DNA of 64,000 nt, taken from NCBI GenBank assembly GCA_963969495.1, contig OZ018325.1, positions 202,221,223 through 202,285,222 on the forward strand. Reading direction: 5' to 3'. The position numbers and the translations under genes were made by a program. Shown piece by piece: positions 1 through 11,814 of this stretch (its first letter is position 1; each line of letters opens with the position of its first letter). A model generated the notes under the pieces. It searched no databases. It was not told where the DNA came from and worked only from the letters and a program-made list of their open reading frames with translations. This DNA is from Ceratothoa steindachneri. Taxonomy: Eukaryota > Arthropoda > Malacostraca > Isopoda > Cymothoidae.

Positions 1-290
1 CCTCTAATGCTGAGGCGGCTTTTTGATGGATTGCTATCCTGCACTTTACTGCGACGACTGTGTTGACCCCTGGACTGTTCGGCACATTGTTGTTTTTGAA
101 TGTCCCAGTCTGGGTGATCTTTGCGTACGTTACCTGTCAGGGTACTGAGTTGAACGGGGTCGCTTCCGCTTGCCCCTTGTATTTGGGACGACTTCGTGGA
201 CACAGAATTGTTCGACTATTTAACTTCTTTGAGGATGGTCACGTCCTCAGTCCGGGAGAGGCGGGCATTGGGTATTTTGTGTTTTGAGGA
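1..290 (+). pseudogene. LINE ORF2 C-terminal fragment
   Basis: Reading from about base 31 gives a short C-terminal LINE signature: C-Y-P-A-L-Y-C-D-D-C, then W-T-V-R-H and E-C-P-S-L-G-D-L. This is the CCHC-like knuckle found after the RNase H or reverse transcriptase domain in I/Jockey-type LINEs. A TGA follows about 20 residues later, and the frame resumes with further stops, so this is a decayed 3' end whose body lies left of the window. The 75-codon ORF over the same bases, in another frame, is a shadow. The family is inferred from the knuckle alone. Confidence 0.4.
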
Positions 291-1623
291 ATTTATTTTG
301 ATTTTAATTTCCAATAGTGTTAGGCTGGAAATTTAAGTACGTGCGAGTTATGTCTTCGGCTGCAGTCACTGGATTGGAGCTGTATCAATTAAAGTCATAT
401 ATAAGAAATCTTCATCGAAATGGCACTGAATTCAGAGAAGTAGCATTATAGAAACGTCATCTGAGAAAAAATACGATGGCCTCAAAGTTTTGAACAAATA
501 AGAGAGCTTGACGTGAACAGAGCAATATCTAAGCTACTGTCGTTATCTTGGAACAATTATAATGAGATTATAGAGAAGGCAGAGAGAAACCATAAGTTAG
601 CAATGATGACTTTTGAGAGATAACTGACTATAAAAGGGGGTCCTGATTTTTTTACTCTATTATAAAAAGGTGCATAGGAGGCGCAAAAGTAAAAATAGGG
701 AGCGCTAGTTTTGGAGCGAACCGCATTCGCAGTAAAGCCCACTAGTAATATCTCGGTTTTGTTATATATGAGTTTCTATAAGTTGCTCGTGAGTCACTGA
801 TTATGACAAAAGCGAGCAGTAAACATATAAGAGTCTCAACAAAAGAGGCTTGGGAAAAGAAAGGAAATAAATGAAATTATAGACAAAGACAGGATTTAAG
901 AATACCAAGGGGAAGATAATAAATGCGCACGTTAGGAGGCGCTATTTCTGGGTTACAATTAATGCGATTGGCTCTGCACGTTTATAGAAATAATAAAGAC
1001 GATAGCGCCGCCTAATTTAGGCTATTTCCGCTAAGATTAACATTTTTTAGTTACTCCCACACCACGCAACTTTAAAAAATCCTCGTAATATTCCTAATTC
1101 GAAAGTCTAACATCAGATTTTAATACAAAAGGTGATTGTTAAATGTCGGCGGCGCTTTTTTTCCACACTTGTTGCAAATCTTCGCTTTAAAAATGAAGCC
1201 ATGATCTATAAAAAATTCTATTAAATTGACCGAGGAATTAACAAAGGCCGTATTAAAATCCAACAGAGCGAATGCACAAGAATCGCTCTCTTTTAACTGA
1301 TTGGCTCCAGGGTTGCCGCTATTTGAAATAAGATCGAATTAATGGTTGCCATTATGTGAAAATAATGGTTTATTTTAACATTAATAGAAACCAAGTCTCA
1401 CGTATTTAAATGTCAATTTTAACCCCTTTAACGTATAGTATCTTAAAAATATGTACTTTCCGAGCCAAACAGAAACCATATATGCCGACTGGAATGCCTA
1501 CAGTGACTTGTATATTTAAACGAAAAAATTTAATACATCAATAAACATAAAAAATATTAATGCATTACTAAATAATATAATTGAGTGGAAGTTCAGGCAT
1601 TTATTAGATAATGAAGAATAAAG
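291..1623. other. AT-rich stretch without recognisable gene
   Basis: No coding frame or transposon domain is recognisable here. A GGAGGCGCTA-type motif recurs: 934-949 and 1003-1018 form an imperfect inverted pair of about 16 bp, and related motifs occur near 677 and 1148. This may be an old MITE-like remnant. Confidence 0.4.
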
Positions 1624-3289
1624 GCTAGAAACAAAATAACAACACATAAAACGCCGTGATTGGCCATATCCAGATTAGGCTACCATCTGACACAATAAAG
1701 CCGAAATTGTACCACAGAAATAGCGCACCCTATCGTGCGCCCCTAAACTGAAATATTACATTACACAACACTAAAACGCACTTATATTGGTGCGTTGGAC
1801 GCTCAAAGAATCCCTTACGTTCCATGTATGATAAATAAGAGATATAATTAAGTGATGAATCTTAGCTTAAAACCAAATTGAAAGTCTCAACATCATTAGA
1901 ATAGTACAGAAGGACATTTGAGATCAATGCTAGTTGAGAGATTGGGCGGTAGCTGAACGTGTTGTGTGGGTTCAGGTTTAGATTTTTTAGGATAGAGAAA
2001 ACAACAGCGTGTTGAAAGTCAAATGCACTTACAGAAAAATTGGAATTCTATAAATATCAGAGAGGTAAAGAAGAAGAACAAGGAGGAATTGACGGTAAAG
2101 ACGGAGGGAATGAGTCTAGGGGTGAACAAGTCTTTTTCTAAGAGATGGGATAATTCATTCTTCGTGAGACACGACTGGGGCAATAAACAGAAGCTCAGGC
2201 TTGTGAGAAAAATGGAGAGGCAGAGGATATGGGAGAACTAGTATGGACCATCTTGCCAGAGAAGAATGCAAATAATTCAACAGGAGAAATCTGCTTAAAG
2301 ACTGCGAATTTAGCTGATCATGGAAATTAACAAGCTTGCCTGGGCAAGGTGTGATGTTTTCTTTTGTTTTCTTCAGGATTCTGTTGATGCGAACATCTTG
2401 GACGGAATTTAAGAGGGTAGTGTAGGATTGCGTAACAAAGGAAAAGGCTACGGAGGCTGTTTCTGCCTTTGCACGATGCATTCGTGTAGCCTGAAGTTAT
2501 TTTTCACATGATGGTCTGTGATTTTTGTCATTCAAAATCGTAGTTCAGACCAACATATCCGGTTTCGGGGAGTGAAGATTGAGGCAGGAGGAGAGTCACG
2601 TTGACGTCAGTAGAGTCAATAGCAGAGTCTAGGAAGGAGTGAGGTAAGATGCCAGGCAATACGTTTGAGGTTAATGGATGAGAGCAGACGATAATAAAGT
2701 TAAATGGCAGAGATTATGCCAGTGTTAAGGGAAAGAGGATGTTAGAAACAAAACTGGATATGTAGGCTTAAATAAGTAGGTATTAATGGGTTAGTTATGG
2801 TCAATGCAGGAACTTAGTTAGGTGTGATTAGTGGATGATATAGATTGGGAGAGAGAGGAAAGTTTAAAAATGTCAAGAAGTCGCAGATGAGAGGAATTAA
2901 GCTAGGTGATGTTGAATTTTGCCAGAATAAGTAAGGTTGCCGAGGGGTTAGAGAAGGTCATACTCAGAAATTGACCAAACCCAAACTCATCGAAATATCT
3001 GTTGGTGGGATGGCAGATTGGACGATTAATAATCGCAACTGTACAAGGTTGTTATGGAGGGAAAGTTGAAAGTGAGTGGAGATTAAGTTTGAATGAAAAC
3101 GAGAGGGAGATATGAGGTATCAATCAAATGAAACCCATCATCGCATCCAATGAATACACTCCCATAGAAGAGGGCAGTAGCCTGAACTGTTCGAATCCCC
3201 TTGGCTAAGCTCAGTTCTGCTAAAAAAAGATATCTTGTTTGATGAGATAAAGTCACATAAAAAATTAGGCTTCCTCAAGGTCACTAAAA

Positions 3290-3745
3290 ATCAGGAGAGA
3301 GAGAGAGAGGAGGATGAAGAGTGAGAAGGGAGATTAGAGAGGGAAAAGGAGAGGGAGAGGGAGGGGTGAAGATAAAATGTGAGAGCGATGAAGAGAGAAA
3401 GAGAGAGGGGTGAAGAGAGAATGTGAGAGGGATGAAGAGAGAAAGAGGGTGATAAAAGATATGTAAAGGGAGGGGGTAAATATAGAGAAAAAGAGAGCGA
3501 GAGAATGTGAATAAAGACGGGGGGAAAGAGAAGGTAGATAGTAAAGGTGAAGAGAACGTGGGAATAGAAAGAGAAAGGGCAAAGGAAATGGGAAGAGAAA
3601 GGACCATAGAATGGGAAATAGAAAGGGAAATGGAAAGAGAGGGAGGTGGGAAGGGGAAGGGACGGCGGATGAGAGGAGGGGGGGGGGGACCGGAGTTGGA
3701 GGGGGAGACATGAAGATGCGCGGAAAAGGGAAGGAGGAGGTCGAA
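3290..3745. repeat. GA-rich polypurine tract in arm A
   Basis: About 450 bases of GAGA/GGGA-rich purine run on the plus strand, mirrored as a CT-rich run at 52736-53200 in the other arm. It creates long Pro/Ser/Leu- or Glu/Arg-rich ORFs on both strands, which are composition artefacts. Confidence 0.8.
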
Positions 3746-3999
3746 ATACAAGTCCTAGGTTAGGCTAAAACCTAGGCTTCGGGTTTAGTAGACTAGGCTG
3801 GTATAACAACAATCCTGCTTTCGATTATTTCTATTCAAGACTAATTGTTACAATTAAAAAAGGTCGCATTTCTTGTGGATGTCAGAAAATTAAATTTATA
3901 AATGGCAACATTTATTTATGGTAATAGTTTAGGAAATTCTTTCATTCTTCAAATTAATATCTTGTAAATATGTCTGGCGTAAATCAATAGAATTCATAC

Positions 4000-4029
4000 T
4001 TGGCACCTCCATTGAGATTGAGGTGCCAA
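4000..4029. repeat. Perfect 10-bp hairpin kept in both A arms
   Basis: TTGGCACCTC, a 10-base loop, then GAGGTGCCAA. The same hairpin is present in the other arm near 52450-52480. Its role is unknown; it may be a subterminal structure of the A element. Confidence 0.65.
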
Positions 4030-4353
4030 AGTTGCGCAATGAAGAGCAGAGTTCAGACGCTATGCCAAATATTTTAAATTATAGTTTCGTGAGAAAATAT
4101 GGTAAAGGATCAGTTAAATTATGGTAGATGACATTTATTAGAAGAGAAATCAAAATTAGGAAACTAGAGATAGATATTAGACTCAACGAAAGAGATAGTA
4201 ATTCGATTAGAATTTAATTTTGAAAGCCTCAGTTTGGATTGAATAAGAGTACTTTCAAGTTGGAGGGAATAATGATAAAACGTGGAAAATATAATTTATT
4301 TATATTACAAAAAAAAATAAGAATTAAACGATTTACATACAATTACCAGGAAT

Positions 4354-4369
4354 AGCGAAAGCTTTCGCT
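4354..4369. repeat. 16-bp perfect palindrome
   Basis: AGCGAAAGCTTTCGCT is a perfect palindrome, conserved at 52106-52121 in the other arm, and a GGGCCC lies next to it. No function can be assigned. Confidence 0.65.
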
Positions 4370-4589
4370 GTCTTTAGGGCCCTATTTATTAAGAGGTTTA
4401 TTAAGAACAGTCTTGATATTGAGATTTAGCTCTTCTGCAAATGAGTTAGAAATGCTAAATTTCTCAGAAGATAATTAGAGTACTTCTGAGAGAACAGAGT
4501 CCCAATTCTTAGTGGTGCTCTTGTCATTCCGGAGCTATATCTTATTCTCTATTCTTTTTTCCTTTGTCTCTCTCTCTCTCTCTCTCTCT

Positions 4590-4735
4590 TCGCTCCCTAA
4601 AACTTTTCTATCCTTTACTTCTACTATTCTATGTGTAAGTGGCAGTAGATTTAAGGCCAGATCACCTTAGTCTGGGCCGTAAGGCCCGTGTGATCTGTGT
4701 ATCTATGTAACTCTATGTAACTCTCTTCTATGGAA
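4590..4735 (+). mobile_element. Short insertion with hairpin and tandem tail
   Basis: This stretch interrupts arm A and is missing from the right arm, where CT-rich sequence runs directly into the next block. It holds an imperfect hairpin (AGATCAC...GGGCC-GTAA-GGCCC...GTGATCT, about 4659-4697), then TGTAACTCTA repeated. A hairpin plus short tandem tail resembles the 3' end of an RTE-type LINE or a SINE mobilised by one. The call rests on this shape and on the empty site in the other arm. Confidence 0.4.
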
Positions 4736-5149
4736 AATAATTTAATCCAAATGGGACTCCTTCGCTTCAAATGACTTAGAAATTTCACTCGTAAAGCCTT
4801 TCATAGAAAATCTTTTATTTTAGTCCCCAAATGCCCGTTTTTCCTCCGAAAAATTCGATCCCCTACAAAAATAAACATTTATTGTTCTTTATTAGTTCAA
4901 TTCAAAGCGATATATTATCGACTGTTAGTGTAATATTTGTAGAATAAATAATGATAACATTTTATAGAAATGGTTTAATCTTTTGAATTTTTTATAAGCT
5001 TCCCCTTTCAAGCTCCGCCACAATATACAAATATACATAAGTATTGATTGAGCCAATATCTAAAAAGGGTGGGTGTCACGCAACAAAATATGTAAATCAT
5101 CCCTCTTCCATCTCTTTATGCTCCTTTAAGTTCTATGCTCACCTTGTGG

Positions 5150-6039
5150 AAGAAGACTTATACACACTCTGGGATGAGTAGGTCTTCTCCTACACACTAA
5201 ATAAATCCGTCTTTCAATAGATTTTCCAATCATTCGCACACTACCAAAAGGACTCATATATTCTCCGATCGATTTCTTCTTATCCATTTACTTACATGCT
5301 TGAGCAACCTTAGAACATTCTCGGCAACAATCTCATTCATAACTTTTCACACAAGCCACATGAATCTTACCAAATAGTTCCATCATCTCCACTTCTTTCT
5401 CTCACGCTTCTCAACGTGTCCACATGCAGTGTTATTGTTCTCAATATTCTGTTTTCCTCCCAAACAATAGTCCACTTCTATACACTAACGTTGCTGCCAG
5501 CATCCCTTCATGCAACTTTTTTACCCAGTCCAACATAAGCTCTTTGCATTCTCCCAGACACTTACCCATCATATGAAAACTTTGCAATCTTTCTCGACGA
5601 TTATTAACTAATGATACACCATAAATACTTAAAACATTAGGCTTACTCATGGAGCACAACACGAAAAACTAGCACACTTTACCCTATTCTTACCACCAAA
5701 CATTATCTTACTCTTTAATAGATTTGCTTCTAGTTTTCTCCCTACACCTAGCCCGTTATCCTCTTCAATCCACCGAAATAGATAGCCAATCCACATCAAT
5801 TTCACATCTCTGTCCTATAAACAACTCGTGTCTATATCAGTACTCGATCCAATAAGTTATTAAGCAAACATCAAAATATCACACAGTCGTCCCTTAAATA
5901 TCCAAGTAGAACAAATTACTGACGCTGTCCATCTTGCACCTGAACGCATGTCTTTCTTCCAGCACAAATAATTCTCACAATATTCAAGAGTTTACAACTC
6001 ACTCCTTATTTTTTTATTATCTGCGGCTAATATAGCAAT
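5150..6039 (-). pseudogene. RTE-type LINE 3' fragment, degenerate
   Basis: Minus-strand reading, across stops and frameshifts, recovers pieces typical of the end of an RTE-type LINE reverse transcriptase: K-L-E-A-N-L-L-K-S-K-I-M near 5730, H-E-G-M-L-A-A-T-L-V-Y near 5510 (the family has a conserved motif of the shape LYEG-x-V-x-P-T-x-x-Y-G here), and near 5280 a short basic run M-D-K-K-K followed by a stretch resembling the R-I-Y-E-S terminal region. The last 120 bases (5178-5300) belong to the A homology and reappear at 49552-49660, so the duplication that made the two arms included part of this LINE. No intact domain remains. Family assignment is moderate; the strand is more secure. Confidence 0.45.
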
Positions 6040-6381
6040 GGTAAGTATCGTAGTTCAGGTTAGATTTCCTGACCTCTGCTTGCTTCCTTTGTCTCGGAAG
6101 GGAAGGGGGCAGGCCAGCAGGACACTCTGCGATTGGCCCTGCACTGAATGATGCCCTTTGAACGTGGGTTGCACTAAATCGAGTAAGAGTGACTATTTTC
6201 CTTAGCCGAATTAAATCAACTAAGTAGAAGGTTCTGGATATCAAACTGGAGGAAACGAAATAATCTTAACTACTGTACAAACAATAATAAAATCATAGAT
6301 ACAACATAGAAATACAAAAGAACTAAGTTGGCAAAAGGTTTACACGTGTCAACTGCAGGTGGGAGCCGTGAGTACGTACAC

Positions 6382-7436
6382 ACAAGCTGTGAGAGATGCG
6401 CCTTGAAGAACCAGCGTGAGAGGAAGCCCTCTAGAATACGCCTTTCAGCCCCTTCACTCCAAACCACTTCACCTTGGCGTGGGAATTTTAGGATCATCGA
6501 GAAGGGAGCAGTCCCGCGCTGAGTTGCTCGACCTGGCTGTATTTGCTTATGCGGGACGCACCTCGCTCTCCCTACCCCGCGATAACGCCGAATTCTCTCC
6601 CCCATGCCTTACAAGCATGTTCTTACCTCGCGAGCGCGGCCGTACAAACTCCACCCCATATCATGAGGCAAACTTTGCTGTCCGATCCAACTCGTTATCT
6701 AGAAGTAAATTGGCATAGACTGACGTCGAGAATCCTCCGGGGACGGTCATGCCCTGGGGCTATCTAACGAACCAGCTATCTATCTATTTAACCCTGCGTC
6801 CGCCATTCCTCGAGGAGATTGAGAGTCTGCTAGTCCTTCCGCCTAGACCGTTGTCTCTTCCCCCGTGAAGTGTCGAAACTCCTGTTGAGTCGTACCTCGT
6901 CGTTAAGATCTCACCATTAGATCGCCCTTCGTGAAGCTTTGGCTCCTGTTCAGAGGAAAGCTCATCGAGCGACCTTCTTCCCGGAGAACTGTTCTGCCCC
7001 CCCTCATTTTGCATCCCCCTTCAAGACTCCTGTTCCTCATGTCTAAGACTCCTTGCCGAGCCGCAGAACCGTCTCGTGTTTGAGATTCCATCTCTCTGGA
7101 GCAGAGAAAATCTCTTTCTTTAACAAGAAGTACTCAAAACCCTCATCTACGAGTCCTCCTTCGTGAGAGTTCACAGAATTATCTCCTCGAAAACCTGTGC
7201 CGTTTGTCTTCCCCTCCGAACACCACTAAGCTTCAAGCTAATGCGATTTTGCGTTGTAATCCCCAGATTACACTCCCCTCCAATCGTCACATGCATCCTC
7301 TTTTGAATTGACTTTCCGCTCAAACTTAAAAAATATCCATTTTTCATCTTAACGATAATTTTGTATTCCCCGCTTAGCTCTGTCATATTGTAAACTGTGT
7401 CGATTCATTTAACTATCCTTAAAGAGCAATTTGTTT

Positions 7437-7533
<97 letters not shown>

Positions 7534-7787
7534 TATTCCGTTTATTATATATATTAAAATTATATTTTGGGGTATTGATCTTTATATATCCTTTAAACTG
7601 CAATTTGGCAAGCCAGTAAATAAATCCCGGACAATCGTTAACGCACTCTGAAAATCAAGGAGGCGGCCTTCCACTCCTTTAATTGCCCTAAAGCATATCG
7701 CAGACGTCCTCGGGTTGGCTATCTACCTGTGCTTGTGTATGCGCCCTTACTCCGAGCGGGTCTTCGCAGGCATATCTCCACATATAT
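6382..7787. mobile_element. 1.4-kb insert inside the Gypsy-1 3' LTR
   Basis: The LTR sequence breaks after GTACAC (6376-6381) and resumes with GTACAC (7788-7793), which looks like a short target duplication. The insert is GC-richer than its surroundings up to about 7180 and then holds a long TA tract. It encodes no recognisable protein; the several short ORFs across it overlap on both strands. A solo LTR of another family is the best guess, but no terminal TG...CA pair could be fixed. Confidence 0.45.
7440..7532. repeat. (TA)n microsatellite
   Basis: About 90 bases of near-pure TA dinucleotide inside the LTR insert. The Tyr/Ile-rich ORF across it is an artefact. Confidence 0.95.
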
Positions 7788-8489
7788 GTACACGACCGAC
7801 AAAAGGGAAACTAGCATTCCGGGTGGATCTGCCACCCGAGGATTTTGTACCCAAGTAAGGACTTGTGTGGGGGGGCAGAGGAGGGGGGGGGGGAGGAGCG
7901 TCGAGCTCAATTGCTTTTCAACGGCACAGTTGGGCTTGGACTTGGCCGATTAGTACTAGGCCTGCTGAAAGTTATGAAGGAGAATACAACCTGTCTTCTA
8001 ACAACCACTGCTAGCCTCGAAAGTAGGGATCGAGGGAGTATTTCGCCGCGGAGAAGCTGACTCGAATACAGCAGTATGGGAATCTCCTCGTTCCTATTTC
8101 TTATTTCTTTTTATTTAATTTTATTGATTTCGAGTTCCTGGGGTAAAGGAAGCCGAGAGAAAAAATTCTTCTACGTCGCGTCCTCTTTGGCAAATTACTA
8201 GTCTTACCCAGGCCAACGTTAACTCTTTATACGGGCCCGCCGGAGGCGAATTTTACCGAGGTGCCGGAAGTGGATTTTACTTTATATATACAGAGGCACC
8301 GGGAGTGAATTTAGACCTTCACGCCATCTCGCGGAACCTCTCGTTGTTACAATTAGGCTCGCTATAGGCGTCTTATCAAACGGAAGTTACCTCAAAAAGA
8401 AGCCGATCGCGGATTCTTTCCCTCCTCCCCTTCTCCCCCCATCCCATCTCTCTGTCTATCTCTGATCTCCATTTCTCTCATCTTTGACA

Positions 8490-8934
8490 TCTTGTTCTCC
8501 CTCAAGATGAAACTTCCGGAAAGAAGTGACATCCAATAATAACAAAAGTGGGGTATACATCGTAATTTCGAAACAACAAAACAGAAAAAAATAAAATAAG
8601 AATACATGGTACTAAATTTATAAAAACATAACTAAACAAAAACAAAAAAGAATCGACATAGAGGGACAGGGAAGTACATATGTATAAGGATTATCATTAC
8701 AAAAAAGTAATTGACAATAACTACAAAAATCAACAGATAGCTTTAAGAAGCAGGCTCACCTGCCTCGGGTCCATAGTAATATAAGGTTAGCACAATCAGT
8801 CTACTATACAAAAAAAATAAATAAAAAGAGGTACATGTTCCCTTAAACCTAATGGAAATATTGCCTGAGCATATGTAAAAAAAAATCAATCTTAAAAATT
8901 AAAAAAAATTACTCTCAATCAGGATCAGTTTAAA
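8490..8934 (-). other. Gypsy-1 3' untranslated stretch
   Basis: Non-coding, A-rich sequence between the end of RNase H and the 3' LTR. The minus strand just before the LTR reads TTGAGGGAGAACAAGA, a purine-rich run that could be the polypurine tract. No integrase follows RNase H here. Confidence 0.5.
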
Positions 8935-10260
8935 GAGGAATTCAATAGATTCCTGCTTAAGCTATCGGCCATACAGTGATCGGAGCTTTCAATATAGAGG
9001 ATCCTAAATTGAAATTCTCGTAAAAACAAACTCTAGCGCATTAGACGACCATTTTTGTTGTTTTACATTTCAGAGGTTGGACAAGAGTTTATGGTCAGTT
9101 TCTATTACAAACTCTTTCCCCACCAAAAACATTTCAAACTTTTGATTCCCCAAATTATCGCGAGGGCCTCTCGTTCAATCTCAGCGTAGTTCTTTTTGCA
9201 GGGTAGCAATTTTCGACTTGCATATGCGATGGGAAAGCTCTCATTATTTTCCCCGTACTGGAATAAAAGACAGCCTATTCCCTCTGTTCGAATGCCAAAA
9301 GGTCCATCGGGACTGGACAAACGTAATATGGGCACCGACGGGAGTTTTCCCTTAAGTTGATCAAAACTCTTAACCGACAGTGGGTTCCATACGAGGTGTT
9401 CGGGCCCTTTTTTTTAAAAAAAAAAAGTTCACACAAGAGAACGGAGAGTGAGGAAAAATTCTGAATAAAGCGCCTGTAAAGGACGCGGAACCCATGAAGA
9501 ATCTCAATTGCTTCTTGGTTGCGGGCAGGGGCATTTAAACAATGGGTCAAATTGTATCCACCTGGGGAGCTAGCCGGATATTTCCAATACGGGAGCATAA
9601 ATATTCAATTGTACTGTAGGCGAAGTGACACTTACTGGGTCCGATAGTTAGATTATGCTCCCGAAGTCTTAGTAAAAGTGCTTGTAGAGCAGTCAGGTAC
9701 AGATTCCATTCATTCGTAGCCACATAAATATATCAAAATACAATGATATATTTGGTAATCCATCTAATATCCTTCGCATCATCCAATTATAATTACTGCA
9801 TGCAGTGGCAAGACCAAAGGGGAGTTGTCGAAATTGCATCACTCTTTTCAGTTGGGAAAGCCGTGTATTTCTTGACCTCTTCTCGTAACGGAATTTGATA
9901 ATAAGCCTTGCATAAATCTAGCTCAGTTATAAATTAGGCTTTCTCAAACAGATGAAGATTCTGATCAATAAGGGAGATCGGTTCTGCTTCGAATACAGTA
10001 ACTGAATTTAATTTCCTAAAATCGATGCACATCCGGTATAATCCATCTGTTTTTTTTAATCATAACAACCAGAAAGCAATAATCTGATTTTGACAGTTCT
10101 ATTATTTTCGAATTTAACAGCTTTTCAGCATCAGCGTTAAATAATTCTCTCAGACCTATAAGCAGCGGATACAGCTTATATCGGACGGGCTCTTGGGAGT
10201 TCAATTGGATGTTGTGCTCAAATTGGGCTGCACAACCAGGAATTTCCGAAATGACGTCAC
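8935..10260 (-). pseudogene. Gypsy-1 reverse transcriptase and RNase H
   Basis: Domain for copying element RNA into DNA. RT starts near 10204 with the N-terminal pattern V-R-Y-K-L-Y-P-L, then K-I-I-E-L-S-K-S-D-Y and I-P-D-V-H-R-F, which correspond to the Gypsy palm motifs around I-V-x-V-x-K-K-D and C-V-D-Y-R. Later RT motifs (9600-10015) are visible only across frameshifts. RNase H (about 8935-9335) reads F-G-I-R-T-E-G-I-G-C-L-L-F-Q, then P-I-A-Y-A-S-R-K-L and A-E-I-E-R-E-A-L-A-I-I-W, followed in another frame by F-V-I-E-T-D-H-K. These are the standard acidic and TDH motifs of Gypsy RNase H. RT-RNase H lies last in pol, next to the 3' LTR, and is inactive. Confidence 0.8.
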
Positions 10261-11795
10261 CGAATTACTTCAGGAGCGTTTGTAGATGGGTTTTCTGAAA
10301 AGGCGACACTTGGTCACCCACTTTTAGTTCGGCCGACGAGGATTCAGTTGCGTCTGGCTAGACGTGTAGGGGGTATTCTTTGTCTTGCTCTATGCAGGCA
10401 ACTTGTACTACACTTCAGGGGTCCATGGGATAATTAGGCTCCATAGACGATTCCTCATCTATAGCCACAGTCTGGTTAGTTCATGCGTGTCGGTGATACT
10501 TCTTGAGAAGATTTACATGTAAAAGCTTCCTTCCTGTTGACCTTTCAATCAAATAATCGACGGGGCCGCGTTTCTCGATCACTGGATAAGAGCCCTTCCA
10601 TTAGCTCAATAATTTCTTGTTTTCACTTGTGATCAACAACAAAACTTCCTCAACTGGCTTAAGTTTTCTATCTTCAGATTTGTAGGCGAAGTAAGTTTTA
10701 TATTTATTCCGGTTAACATCCGCATTTTAATTCTCTATTTCGGCGCATTTCTTCAACCTCTGTCGTAATTCGAGCAGATACGAGTACGAAGATTGGATTT
10801 CCTGATCCAGTTTTTGATTTGTAAATAGACCTTCAAAATGCTCAAGGGGCCTCATACATTCCTTCCGTATAGTAATTCAAACGGAGCGAAACCCAAGGTG
10901 CGATGGGGAATTTTTCTATACGCAAAGAGAGTTACCAGAAGATATCTGTCCCATTCCCTTGGCTGCTCGGTACATAATTTCTTCAGAATGGCTTTGAGAC
11001 GGTCATTTACCCTTTCGCACATTCCATTTCGGGCTGGGTGGAACGGAGTCGTAAACAAGGGTTTTATCATGAGCAACTTGCCTACATATTCCATCACTTG
11101 GGACGTAAATTGGTGGCCATGATCCGACAATATCTCTTTCGGCAGTTTAACACGAGAGAAAATCGTGCTTCGGCACAAGAGATGCTATCAATCTTCTAAG
11201 TGACACAGCCTCGGGAAATCTGGTGGCATAATCGCCTAGAGTTAAAACAACTCTGGCCCCCACCTGAAGGTGGATGTATCGGCCCGATCATGTTAATCGC
11301 CACTCGGGAGAATGGTTCGAAGATTATTGGGACGTTCTGTAAGGGTGCAGGCTTTGCCCTCTAATCGCGGTCTTCTGGCAGATGTCGCACGAACAACAGT
11401 AACGCAGGATTTCGTCCGATGTACCTGGCTAATATAAATATTTAAAGGCCCGTTGTGCCGTCTTAGAGTGGCTAAAATGACCCGAGAAGAGACTATCGTG
11501 GGCGTTTCCAAGGATGAGTTTGACATGGGAGTGCGGGACACACGCTGAGCACACGCGGTAAAGGAGGTCATCTTTAAAAATTAAAGAGATTATTTTGTTG
11601 CCCCTAATGACTCTTGCCTCGTGTTTTGTGCCTTTATCCATAGGTGGCAAAGAGTTTCGCACTCTTTCTAATTTTTCATAAAGTAAGTCTTCGTTCAGGA
11701 CATTTGGGCAATCTAAAGTACTGGGGGGTTCCCGAGGTGCTGGTGCTTCCGATTCTTTAACCGTTTGAGATCGGGTGGTTACGGGTTGAACCACG
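10261..11795 (-). pseudogene. Gypsy-1 integrase, upstream of RT
   Basis: Integrase inserts element DNA into the host. The N-terminal zinc-binding part is read at 11429-11600: H-V-K-L-I-L, then A-H-D-S-L-F-S-G-H-F-S-H-S-K-T-A-Q-R, followed in another frame by the C-x-x-C-x-x-C-Q-type cysteines (about 11380-11400). The core lies at 10852-11178: L-S-D-H-G-H-Q-F-T-S holds the second catalytic Asp, and F-H-P-A-R-N-G-M-C-E-R-V-N the catalytic Glu; P-H-R-T-L-G-F-A-P-F-E-L-L-Y-G follows. The remaining bases to 10261 hold a degenerate C-terminal part and linker. Placement between protease and RT is the reverse of ordinary Gypsy order and matches what is known for Gmr1-type elements. Confidence 0.8.
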
Positions 11796-11814
11796 GGGTA
11801 GGGGGATACCAGGG

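Larger units (their letters stand above)
1624..5300 (-). repeat. Inverted-repeat arm A (left copy)
   Basis: The reverse complement of this stretch matches 49552-54843 almost end to end. Matching blocks are 1624-4916 against 51778-54843 and 5178-5300 against 49552-49660. The shared sequence is very similar: a 72-codon ORF (2023-2241) has an identical translation in the other copy (54274-54492), and a 108-codon ORF (2155-2481) differs at two residues from 54034-54360. These ORFs overlap on opposite strands and resemble no known protein, so I treat them as conserved sequence rather than genes. Between 4917 and 5177 the left copy has about 260 unrelated bases, where the right copy carries about 2.1 kb including a protein-coding relic. 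Confidence 0.85.
6040..8489 (-). repeat. Gypsy-1 3' LTR, interrupted
   Basis: Two blocks, about 6052-6381 and 7788-8489, align in order with the 5' LTR at 12851-14683. The 1.4 kb between them has no counterpart there and is a later insertion. The minus-strand start TGTCAAAGATGAG (plus 8489) matches the 5' LTR start at 14683. Confidence 0.8.

Noticed and set aside
2023..2481. 72- and 108-codon ORFs conserved in both A arms
   Set aside because: They overlap on opposite strands and match because the whole arm matches; no protein-level evidence beyond that.
3284..3751. Long Pro/Ser/Leu-rich ORFs (also 52724-53137)
   Set aside because: They come from a GA/CT-rich tract, occur in several frames on both strands and show no domain.
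7431..7619. Ile/Tyr-rich ORFs over TA tracts (also 14466-14675, 33091-33345, 60604-61025)
   Set aside because: Translation of microsatellites.
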